From assembly GCA_023485825.1 (NCBI GenBank), contig JAMCZF010000037.1:1-11022 (forward strand): a stretch of 11,022 bases of DNA, given 5' to 3'. Below the pieces are notes generated by a model. It was not told the DNA's origin. It saw nothing but the letters and a program-made list of their open reading frames with translations, and ran no database searches. Shown in pieces: positions 6,316-11,022 of the stretch. The stretch's first letter is position 1. Every line of letters begins with the position of its first letter. This DNA comes from Candidatus Martarchaeota archaeon. Its GTDB lineage: Archaea; Micrarchaeota; Micrarchaeia; Micrarchaeales; CABMGC01. Position numbers and translations under genes: made by a program.

Positions 6316-6535
6316 CTTTCCGCCCTGAAGGCCGGGGCTTCCCTGTGCGCATCATTCCGCGCAAGTGCCGGCCTCTCGTCTATCCTATACTGCCTCTTTT
6401 TGTCGGGGCAAATCCCGAATTTGTAGGCTTTTATGTAGGTCATGCACTTATATTGCTGTAAATGTTTATATGCATTCCTACGTGTGGACATTACATCCGC
6501 GTTCATCCGGCGGTTGAAGCCGCGGGTTTTCTGCC
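6316..6535 (-). mobile_element. Miniature, internally deleted IS200/IS605-type element (predicted)
   Basis: On the minus strand the segment opens with AACCCGCGGCTTCAACCGCCGG (6509-6530), a hairpin with a CTTCAA-type loop. It continues into the first codons of a TnpB-like protein (6443 downward) and closes with GGAAGCCCCGGCCTTCAGGG (6328-6347) followed by CGG, a second hairpin with a TTCA loop and one mismatch. This order matches an IS605/IS1341-type element from which nearly all of tnpB has been deleted, leaving both structured ends about 220 nt apart, as in MITE-like derivatives of this family. The boundaries are approximate. The first hairpin may instead be the right end of another, adjacent copy. 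Confidence 0.5.
6354..6443 (-). pseudogene. TnpB N-terminal remnant
   Basis: Starting at ATG 6443 on the minus strand, the frame reads MTYIKAYKFGICPDKKRQ and continues YRIDERPALARN. It matches the conserved opening of TnpB/OrfB proteins (I-K-A-Y-K-F-R-I-Y-P-x-K-x-Q, then I-x-x-x-L-x-L-x-R-x-x-Y-N). The resemblance stops after about 30 residues and the frame runs straight into an IS605-type terminal hairpin; the RuvC-like core and zinc ribbon are missing. It is therefore a deletion remnant, not a working nuclease. A TATA-like CATATAAACA lies about 25-30 nt upstream on the minus strand, so a short RNA could still be made from it. Confidence 0.6.
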
Positions 6536-6610
6536 ATGCAGCATTATAAACCTTGCAGGAAGCGCAGGTTTCCGAGGGAAGGCTGCGTGGTATTGTCAGG
6601 TGTGCAAACC

Positions 6611-6618
6611 TTTATTTA
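6611..6618 (+). promoter_or_regulatory. TATA-like box of tRNA-Gly
   Basis: AACCTTTATTTAG places an AT-rich TTTATTTA box about 30-37 nt ahead of the tRNA 5' end, within the range expected for archaeal tRNA promoters. The same promoter may read through into the DUF929 gene 29 nt downstream of the tRNA. Confidence 0.45.
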
Positions 6619-6647
6619 GCTTGTTCTGCATAATCTACCTGTATCCT

Positions 6648-6733
6648 GCGAACGTAGTCTAGCCTGGTAGGACTTTGCCTTGCCATGCTCTTGCAAAAAG
6701 GCAAGAACCCGGGTTCAAATCCCGGCGTTCGCA
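6648..6733 (+). tRNA. tRNA-Gly(GCC) with a 13-nt intron
   Basis: The acceptor stem is GCGAACG with CGTTCGC and discriminator A. The D stem is GTCT/GGAC (one G-T pair), the anticodon stem TTGCC/GGCAA, and the T stem CCGGG/CCCGG with loop TTCAAAT. The 86-nt gene is 13 nt too long, and the surplus lies in the anticodon loop. Reading TT-GCC-A, then a 13-nt insert starting TGCTCTTGCA, then A and the 3' stem gives anticodon GCC for glycine, with C35-C36 and the C2-G71 pair usual for tRNA-Gly. The intron can form a tiny TGC/GCA hairpin. CCA is not encoded. Alternative placements with a CAT or TGC anticodon break the arm spacing. Confidence 0.85.
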
Positions 6734-6762
6734 TATCTGATTGAGATGCGCAGGCGGGTTTA

Positions 6763-7710
6763 ATGGAGGAAATGAGCGCGGAAAGGAAAGGCGGATATGT
6801 GCCCATCATTGCGGTGATGGTAGTGGTAGTTGCGGCGGCCATTGCGGTATCTTACATGCTTGGGGGTTACTTGCGTACAACTGCTCCTGGGCACGTCTCT
6901 GCAGCGACCGGAGCCAATGCCAGTGCCCAGAGCACTGCCGTGCAGAACCCACAGAACCCATATACATACAATGCGGAGCAGACCAAGGCCTTTGCGGCTC
7001 TTGCGGCATACGACAATGACGTAGTGCCCCGGGGCATGATCTCTGAACTGCACATTCCTGAGAACGAAAGCAACAGCATAGGCATAGGCAGCGCGCCTTA
7101 CCCTGCAATAACATTGATAAGCGGCAAGCCGGAGCTTGCCTCGGCGGGCAAGCCCGAGGTCCTTTACATCGGAGCGGAGTACTGCCCTTACTGCGCAGCT
7201 GAGAGGTGGGCCATGGTCATAGCGCTCATGAGGTTCGGCAACTTCTCCAATTTGCACTTAATGACCTCTTCTGCCGCTGACACGCCGCCGTCGATACCGA
7301 CATTCACCTTCTACAACTCTACGTACACAAGCCAGTACATAACATTCGTGAGCGATGAGCAGACAACGAACAAGCCATCGCAGTACGGCTATGTGCCGCT
7401 CCAAGCTCCAACACCCGAGGAGCAGAGCCTTGAGAGCGCCTACGACAATGGCGCCGGCATACCGTTCCTGCTTTTCGCCAACAGGTCAGTGGAAGTGGGA
7501 GCCACCATCGACCCGTCAAGCGTGCTTTACGGAAGGAACTGGACAACGGTAGTACAGGAGCTTTACAATACATCAAGCGCGCAGGCGCAGTCGATAATAG
7601 GCTCGGCGGACCTCCTGACCGAGCAGATATGCAGCATCGACAACAACACGCCGGCCGGCGTATGCTCCCAGCCCTATGTGACAAGCATAAGGAAGCTGTT
7701 CGGCTCCTGA
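6763..7710 (+). CDS. Membrane-anchored thioredoxin-fold protein, DUF929 family (copy 2)
   Basis: This 315-residue paralog of the gene at 894-1781 has the same layout: a short cytoplasmic tail, one membrane segment (about 12-34), a low-complexity Ala/Gln/Asn linker (about 45-70), then a thioredoxin-like domain with CPYC at 141-144 and a C-terminal cysteine pair at 290 and 301. Sequons are abundant. The region around CPYC and the last 40 residues are almost identical to copy 1, while the N-terminal half and the middle are strongly diverged. Unlike copy 1 it has no VKOR neighbour, so it may share the one at 1783 or act alone. ATG 6763 is the first start; ATG 6772 follows a GGAGGA but at very short spacing. 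It begins 29 nt after the tRNA-Gly gene, with only a weak CATATC before it, so it may be co-transcribed with the tRNA. Confidence 0.87.
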   Translation: MEEMSAERKGGYVPIIAVMVVVVAAAIAVSYMLGGYLRTTAPGHVSAATGANASAQSTAVQNPQNPYTYNAEQTKAFAALAAYDNDVVPRGMISELHIPENESNSIGIGSAPYPAITLISGKPELASAGKPEVLYIGAEYCPYCAAERWAMVIALMRFGNFSNLHLMTSSAADTPPSIPTFTFYNSTYTSQYITFVSDEQTTNKPSQYGYVPLQAPTPEEQSLESAYDNGAGIPFLLFANRSVEVGATIDPSSVLYGRNWTTVVQELYNTSSAQAQSIIGSADLLTEQICSIDNNTPAGVCSQPYVTSIRKLFGS

Positions 7711-7716
7711 ACGAAT

Positions 7717-7765
7717 CATCAGAAAGGAGAAAGAAAAGGGAAAAATGGAATAAAATAAACGCAAT
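7717..7765 (-). terminator. T-rich terminator of the TRAM gene
   Basis: Read on the minus strand, the DNA just after the TRAM gene stop is a long pyrimidine tract with several T runs (TTTATTTTATT, CATTTTTCCC, TTTTC). This is the usual form of an intrinsic archaeal terminator. It lies in the 73-nt gap between two convergent genes, so it serves the minus-strand transcript. Confidence 0.55.
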
Positions 7766-7783
7766 TCCAGTACTTCACAAAGC

Positions 7784-8098
7784 TTACTGCATCACTTCTC
7801 CGACAGAGTACCTTGCTCTTACCTCGGTTATCTTTACCTTGACGGTGTCGCCCTGCTTCGCGTTCTTCACGAAGATGACGTAGCCATCCTTCTTTGCTAT
7901 ACCGTCTCCCTTTGAAGCTGTTGCTTCTATGGTGAGGTCCAGCTCGTCGCCGACCTTTACCGGCTTCGGGAGGAAGTAGTTAGGCTTCATGCCCGGCCCT
8001 CTTTCTCCGCCGCGCTCCCTGCCGCCGCCTCTGCCCCTGTACCCTCCGGTGCCTTCGCTCTCTGCTCCACTCTCTGTTCCATACTCTTCTTCTGACAT
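7784..8098 (-). CDS. TRAM-domain RNA-binding protein with Gly/Arg-rich N-terminus
   Basis: This 104-residue protein has two parts. Residues 1-36 are acidic and then Gly/Arg-rich (GYRGRGGGRERGGERG), like an RGG box. Residues 45-104 form a TRAM domain, a small OB-like beta barrel that binds RNA: V-x-V-G-D-E-L-D-L-T-I-E, then SKGDGIAKKDGYVIFV and A-K-Q-G-D-T-V-K-V-K-I-T. Stand-alone archaeal TRAM proteins have been proposed to act like cold-shock RNA chaperones. The start ATG 8098 is preceded by AGAGGAAACAAC, giving a GAGG ribosome site. A TATA box at 8161-8170 suggests a leader of about 40 nt. It stands alone and is convergent with the DUF929 copy 2 gene. The domain call is firm; the RNA target is unknown. 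Confidence 0.88.
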   Translation of the reverse strand: MSEEEYGTESGAESEGTGGYRGRGGGRERGGERGPGMKPNYFLPKPVKVGDELDLTIEATASKGDGIAKKDGYVIFVKNAKQGDTVKVKITEVRARYSVGEVMQ

Positions 8099-8160
8099 GT
8101 TGTTTCCTCTTTGTAGGATCAGCTGTTATGCCTTACTACGAAACTATATTGCTGTTCTCA

Positions 8161-8170
8161 TTTATAAATC
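8161..8170 (-). promoter_or_regulatory. TATA box of the TRAM gene
   Basis: The minus strand reads GATTTATAAA, about 65 nt before ATG 8098. With a start 25 nt downstream, the mRNA would have a leader of about 40 nt that includes the GAGG ribosome site, in contrast to the leaderless genes nearby. Confidence 0.55.
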
Positions 8171-8230
8171 TATCGTTTTTACGTTGACAGATACGCATAC
8201 ACGCAGCAGTGCCATGGCCATGTGTGTAAG

Positions 8231-8240
8231 GTTTATATAC
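8231..8240 (+). promoter_or_regulatory. TATA box of the pentapeptide-like gene
   Basis: AAGGTTTATATACC is a near-ideal archaeal promoter element with purines before it that fit a BRE. Its centre lies about 27 nt ahead of ATG 8263, which predicts a leaderless mRNA and supports that start. Confidence 0.7.
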
Positions 8241-8262
8241 CAGGGTTATCCATACACAATTT

Positions 8263-9255
8263 ATGACTGGTACAGTCGGAGCACGCACCTCAAAAAAGGT
8301 AGCATATGAGCCGGACAGGGCCAAATGCACAATGATAGCCGATGCCCTCAAGGATACTGTGCGCAGGGTGAATGTCATGAAGGCGGATGCGGAATTGCTT
8401 CTGCTCGCAGGCTCGCGCTTCAATTGCGATCCAGGCGGCTTCAGGAAGTACGAAGACAAGCATGCGAATATCATATCGGATGTGGACTTCTTCGGACGAA
8501 TCGAGGAGTCTGGTGCCATTGTCAGGGTTCTTGCCAGGATGATTCCTCTGGAGCTGAGGCCGCGGCTGGAAACGGCCAGGGGCATGCTTCTCGATTTCAG
8601 CGGGGTCAATTTCTCGCGGAGGAGCATGGTCAACACTGATGACGACACGGCGCGCCACGTAACTGTTGTAGGAGGCGACTTCACCAATTCCATGTGGGAC
8701 TGCAGCAGCGTGAATTCCTTCACGTTCTCGGAGTGCAGGTTCAACGGGGCGAGCTGGAACGGGGCGTATATCGCACGCTGCGCACTGATAGACTGCGAGG
8801 GCTATGCCATAGATCTGCAACATGCAACGGTACATAACTCGATTTTTAAACATGTCAAGTTGGGCTTTTCGAACACCGAAGAGCTGGAGGTATACGAGAC
8901 AGGGTTCTACGGCCTGAGCCTCGGGGACTTTCCAAGGGAGAATGGAACGTATTACAAGAGGGAGATAGTTGTGAGGAGCACCATAGCTACGACGCACTTC
9001 CTCGGGCCGGCGACGAGGAACTTCGGACTTGAGACAATCTCTTTCGAGGGGGAGTCGTTTGCGACAGAGGCGCAGAGGAACATGCTTCTGGAGCTGAGGC
9101 ACAGCAATGGAATTGCGGACAGCGACATCAGGCACCTGGTATTCACTGTGAATGAGGTGCAAAGATCTGCTGAGACCGCAGGGCCTACAGACCGCGTGTA
9201 CAAGAGCGCAAGGAAGCATAGTGCCGAGGGAGTGACAAGGTTTAGCGGCTCCTGA
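8263..9255 (+). CDS. Unknown protein with pentapeptide-repeat-like core
   Basis: I do not recognise this 330-residue protein as a named family. The N-terminal 110 residues look helical and soluble. From about 111 to 200 it has a run of short F-x-x-C/A-x-F/W-type units (DFSGVNFSRR, GDFTNSMWDC, FTFSECRFNGASWNGAYIA, CALIDCEGY, DLQHATVHNSIF), resembling a degenerate pentapeptide-repeat right-handed beta helix. The C-terminal third is mixed, with a basic tail. There is no signal peptide or membrane segment, so it should be cytoplasmic. ATG 8263 lies 27 nt after a strong TATA box. The last 14 nt overlap the opposing HAD phosphatase gene. Pentapeptide proteins often mimic nucleic acid or act as scaffolds, but no function can be assigned here. 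Confidence 0.75.
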   Translation: MTGTVGARTSKKVAYEPDRAKCTMIADALKDTVRRVNVMKADAELLLLAGSRFNCDPGGFRKYEDKHANIISDVDFFGRIEESGAIVRVLARMIPLELRPRLETARGMLLDFSGVNFSRRSMVNTDDDTARHVTVVGGDFTNSMWDCSSVNSFTFSECRFNGASWNGAYIARCALIDCEGYAIDLQHATVHNSIFKHVKLGFSNTEELEVYETGFYGLSLGDFPRENGTYYKREIVVRSTIATTHFLGPATRNFGLETISFEGESFATEAQRNMLLELRHSNGIADSDIRHLVFTVNEVQRSAETAGPTDRVYKSARKHSAEGVTRFSGS

Positions 9256-9874
9256 CGGCGCCTGCAAGTATGCCCCCGAGGTCCCGGTATATGTAATCGG
9301 GCCTTACGGAAACGAGTTTCTGATAGGGCTCTAGGCCGCCGCCGATCGCGCAGGCGTTTATTCCCGCGAACCTTGCCGCAAGCGTGTCCGATGCCGTGTC
9401 CCCGAGGTACACGCACCTCTTCTTGTCCTTCCCGAATCTGTCGACTATGGCAAGTATGCCGGTCGGGTCGGGCTTGTACCGGCCTATGGAACTTGCGCTG
9501 AGCACAAAGTCGAAATAGTCGAAGACGCGCAGCATGCGCAGCTCCGCAGTAAGCCTGTAGCTCTTCGAGTCGCTGAACAGCGCTATGGTCTTGCGCTTCC
9601 TGCGCAGGTGCCTGAGCAGGTCAACGGCGCCCTCCTTCAGCCTTGGGGGAAAGACGCGCACGTATGTGTCGTACAGCCAGGCGAGCTCCCTGCTCCTTGT
9701 TTCATCGATCCTGACGTTCCTTACTATGGACTTGTACCTGGCCTCGTTCCTCTTGATGTACTCGGGGTCGTACCTTCTTGTCAGCAACCTCGATGCTGCG
9801 ACTATGAGCGTCGACGTACTCAGGGTGCCGTCCCAATCGAATATGAAGAGGTCGTTGTCCCCAATCATTGACAT
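9242..9874 (-). CDS. HAD-superfamily phosphatase, phosphoglycolate-phosphatase-like
   Basis: This 210-residue hydrolase carries all four HAD motifs: I, FDWDGT with nucleophile Asp13 and Asp15; II, LFSDS (99-103); III, the Lys of RYKPDP (134); and IV, GDTASD (158-163). A helical cap lies between motifs I and II (about 20-85), placing it in the subclass I group with phosphoglycolate phosphatase and beta-phosphoglucomutase. The substrate cannot be told from sequence; Lys134 and the cap type fit small phosphate esters. I prefer ATG 9874 to the upstream in-frame ATG 9898, because a TATA-like CTTTTATTTG lies about 25 nt before 9874 and the longer form would start inside that promoter. It converges on, and overlaps by 14 nt, the pentapeptide-like gene. 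Confidence 0.88.
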   Translation of the reverse strand: MSMIGDNDLFIFDWDGTLSTSTLIVAASRLLTRRYDPEYIKRNEARYKSIVRNVRIDETRSRELAWLYDTYVRVFPPRLKEGAVDLLRHLRRKRKTIALFSDSKSYRLTAELRMLRVFDYFDFVLSASSIGRYKPDPTGILAIVDRFGKDKKRCVYLGDTASDTLAARFAGINACAIGGGLEPYQKLVSVRPDYIYRDLGGILAGAVRSR

Positions 9875-9896
9875 AAGGCTAAATAGGCTTAACAAC

Positions 9897-9906
9897 AAAT
9901 AAAAGG
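9897..9906 (-). promoter_or_regulatory. TATA-like box of the HAD phosphatase gene
   Basis: The minus strand reads CCTTTTATTTG, centred about 27 nt before ATG 9874. This implies a leaderless transcript and decides between the two possible start codons. Confidence 0.5.
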
Positions 9907-9996
9907 GCGTATGATGACACAGGTGATCGCGGAGCTTCGGCGATGAAGATAGGTAGGCGGTCTGACATCAATATCATTATGGCAACGTAGGTGGCT

Positions 9997-10866
9997 ATGG
10001 GCAGGGTAAGCGCACTGGAGAGGCTCAGGAAGACAAGCATATCAGTGAAGGACATAGCCAGCCAGCTGTGGTGCGAGAAGCAGATGGAGCTGTACCTCAT
10101 GCAGCCGTACAGCACCCCGGCGATGGCGAAGGGCGCCGCCGTACACGCAACAATACAGGAGCAGGTGTTCGTAGAGCTCCCGCTCGAGCCGGTCACCTGG
10201 TGGGACAGGCTCTACAAGTGGGCGTACGAGAACTATAATGGCATAATGAACATCGGCAGGGAGGGCTACTGCCGCGAGGTGCACATATACGGCTCGATAA
10301 ACGGGTACAGGATTTCTGGGCAGGTGGACGAGCTGCGCCTGAGCGATGGAAGGATAATGGTTGTCGAGGACAAGACCATAAACGGCAACGGGAGCAGGAA
10401 CGGGGTCGGCCGGCGAATAGACTCCGACAAGATGCAGCTGAACATATACCACAAACTTCTCGAGGACATGAAGATGCGAAGGTACACGTACGAGAACTTC
10501 GCGAGGTCCTACGGCATAGAGGACAAGAAGCTGTCAGCGGATTTCGAGAAGGGGGTAAGAAGCCTGGGGGTAAGGGATGAGTTCGTCGGCCTCGGGCCGA
10601 TGTACAGGAAGATGTTCGATGCCGTTGCCCAGATGCCCGTGCTCAGCGATGCAGTAAGGCTGAAGTACCTCGACAGGGATACAAAAAACGTCATAACTGA
10701 GATGGACATGCAGTACGACAGGAAGGGCCTTGAGGCGTACCTGCCTGATGCCATGAAGTACTGGTCAGGCAATCGCGATGCAAGGCCGGTATCAGAGGAG
10801 AACAAGTCCAGGTGCATGAGCTGCAGGTTCTTCGGCAAGCAGTGCACGGTGTGGTGGAACAGGTAG
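9997..10866 (+). CDS. Exo5/Cas4-like PD-(D/E)XK nuclease with Fe-S cluster
   Basis: The protein (289 residues from this start) is a RecB-type single-strand DNA exonuclease of the Cas4/Exonuclease V (Dem1) group. With numbering from the alternative GTG 9991, visible elements are I-S-V-x-D-I-A-x-Q-L-W-C (Cys28), K-G-x-x-V-H (His52), GQVDEL (Asp113), V-V-E-D-K-T (Glu126, Lys128) and the motif-III-like Q-L-N-I-Y-H (149-154). A C-terminal C-x2-C-x6-C at 275, 278 and 285 completes four cysteines for a 4Fe-4S cluster with Cys28. It probably processes DNA ends or single-stranded flaps in repair. There is no CRISPR array or other cas gene nearby, so an Exo5-like housekeeping role is likelier than CRISPR adaptation. 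ATG 9997 follows AGGTGG; GTG 9991 is the alternative. Confidence 0.87.
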   Translation: MGRVSALERLRKTSISVKDIASQLWCEKQMELYLMQPYSTPAMAKGAAVHATIQEQVFVELPLEPVTWWDRLYKWAYENYNGIMNIGREGYCREVHIYGSINGYRISGQVDELRLSDGRIMVVEDKTINGNGSRNGVGRRIDSDKMQLNIYHKLLEDMKMRRYTYENFARSYGIEDKKLSADFEKGVRSLGVRDEFVGLGPMYRKMFDAVAQMPVLSDAVRLKYLDRDTKNVITEMDMQYDRKGLEAYLPDAMKYWSGNRDARPVSEENKSRCMSCRFFGKQCTVWWNR

Positions 10867-10940
10867 CCTGACGCGCATCGCCATGCGAACAGGAGGGCCC
10901 ATACCCCTCGTTAAGGCATTGGTCCCCGAACACCGCAATA

Positions 10941-10948
10941 CCTTTAAG
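10941..10948 (+). promoter_or_regulatory. TATA-like box near the right edge
   Basis: AATACCTTTAAGCC contains a moderately good archaeal TATA element about 33 nt before ATG 10978. It suggests that a new transcription unit begins here. Confidence 0.4.
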
Positions 10949-10977
10949 CCTTCGCGGCGTATTGGTATCGTGTCGGC

Positions 10978-11022
10978 ATGCACACGGAGGAAGGCGCAGA
11001 TGGTTTTTCAGAAAGAGAGAGA
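10978..11022 (+). CDS. Possible start of a gene cut by the window edge
   Basis: A frame opening at ATG 10978 stays open to the edge and reads MHTEEGADGFSERER. It is preceded by a TATA-like box at the right distance for a transcript starting a few bases ahead of the ATG. The visible 15 residues are charged and give no family clue. Confidence 0.35.
   Translation, partial: MHTEEGADGFSERER

Noticed and set aside
6296..6364. Longer N-terminus for the SIMPL protein
   Set aside because: The extra 23 residues are encoded by the IS605-like hairpin, and the anchor segment fits a start at 6295.
6664..6697. tRNA-Gly read with a CAT or TGC anticodon
   Set aside because: These readings need stems that break the fixed spacing to the D arm; G3-C70 also argues against alanine.
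9997..10866. CRISPR-associated role for the Cas4-like nuclease
   Set aside because: No direct-repeat array or other cas gene can be seen in the window.

Overview
The window looks like archaeal DNA, most probably from a small-genome lineage of the DPANN/Micrarchaeota type, although the lineage is an inference. The archaeal signs are direct. Two tRNA genes are interrupted in the anticodon loop and lack an encoded CCA. TATA-like boxes sit about 25 bp before several start codons, implying leaderless mRNAs. The protein families are also archaeal: a Hef-type helicase, a TRAM-domain RNA-binding protein, DUF929 thioredoxin-like proteins and an Exo5/Cas4-like iron-sulfur nuclease.

Layout. Positions 1-893 hold no convincing gene, but on the minus strand they carry what look like decayed ends of an IS200/IS605 (TnpB) element. 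At 894-2238 a two-gene plus-strand operon encodes a membrane-anchored thioredoxin-fold protein (DUF929, CPYC) and a VKOR-family membrane protein; together they look like an extracytoplasmic disulfide-forming pair. A Hef-like SF2 helicase (2239-3789, minus) converges on this operon with no gap. An intron-containing tRNA-Phe(GAA) follows (3855-3972), then a GC-rich spacer. Next is a plus-strand pair that repairs damaged small molecules: ADP-dependent NAD(P)H-hydrate dehydratase and an ITPase/Ham1 nucleotide pyrophosphatase. A membrane-anchored SIMPL/DUF541 protein on the minus strand overlaps the ITPase 3' end.

From 6296 to 6647 there is an intergenic stretch with a tiny TnpB N-terminal relic enclosed by IS605-like hairpins. 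It is followed by a tRNA-Gly(GCC) with a predicted 13-nt intron and, 29 nt later, a second DUF929 gene (6763-7710). The two DUF929 genes share near-identical DNA blocks separated by strongly diverged blocks, which suggests gene conversion. The rest holds a minus-strand RGG-TRAM protein, a plus-strand protein of unknown function with a pentapeptide-repeat-like core, a minus-strand HAD phosphatase, an Exo5/Cas4-like nuclease, and the first codons of a possible gene at the right edge.

The most interesting signal is the oxidative-folding module with its mosaic paralog, both copies lying next to IS605-type relics. No CRISPR array, rRNA or intact transposase is visible.
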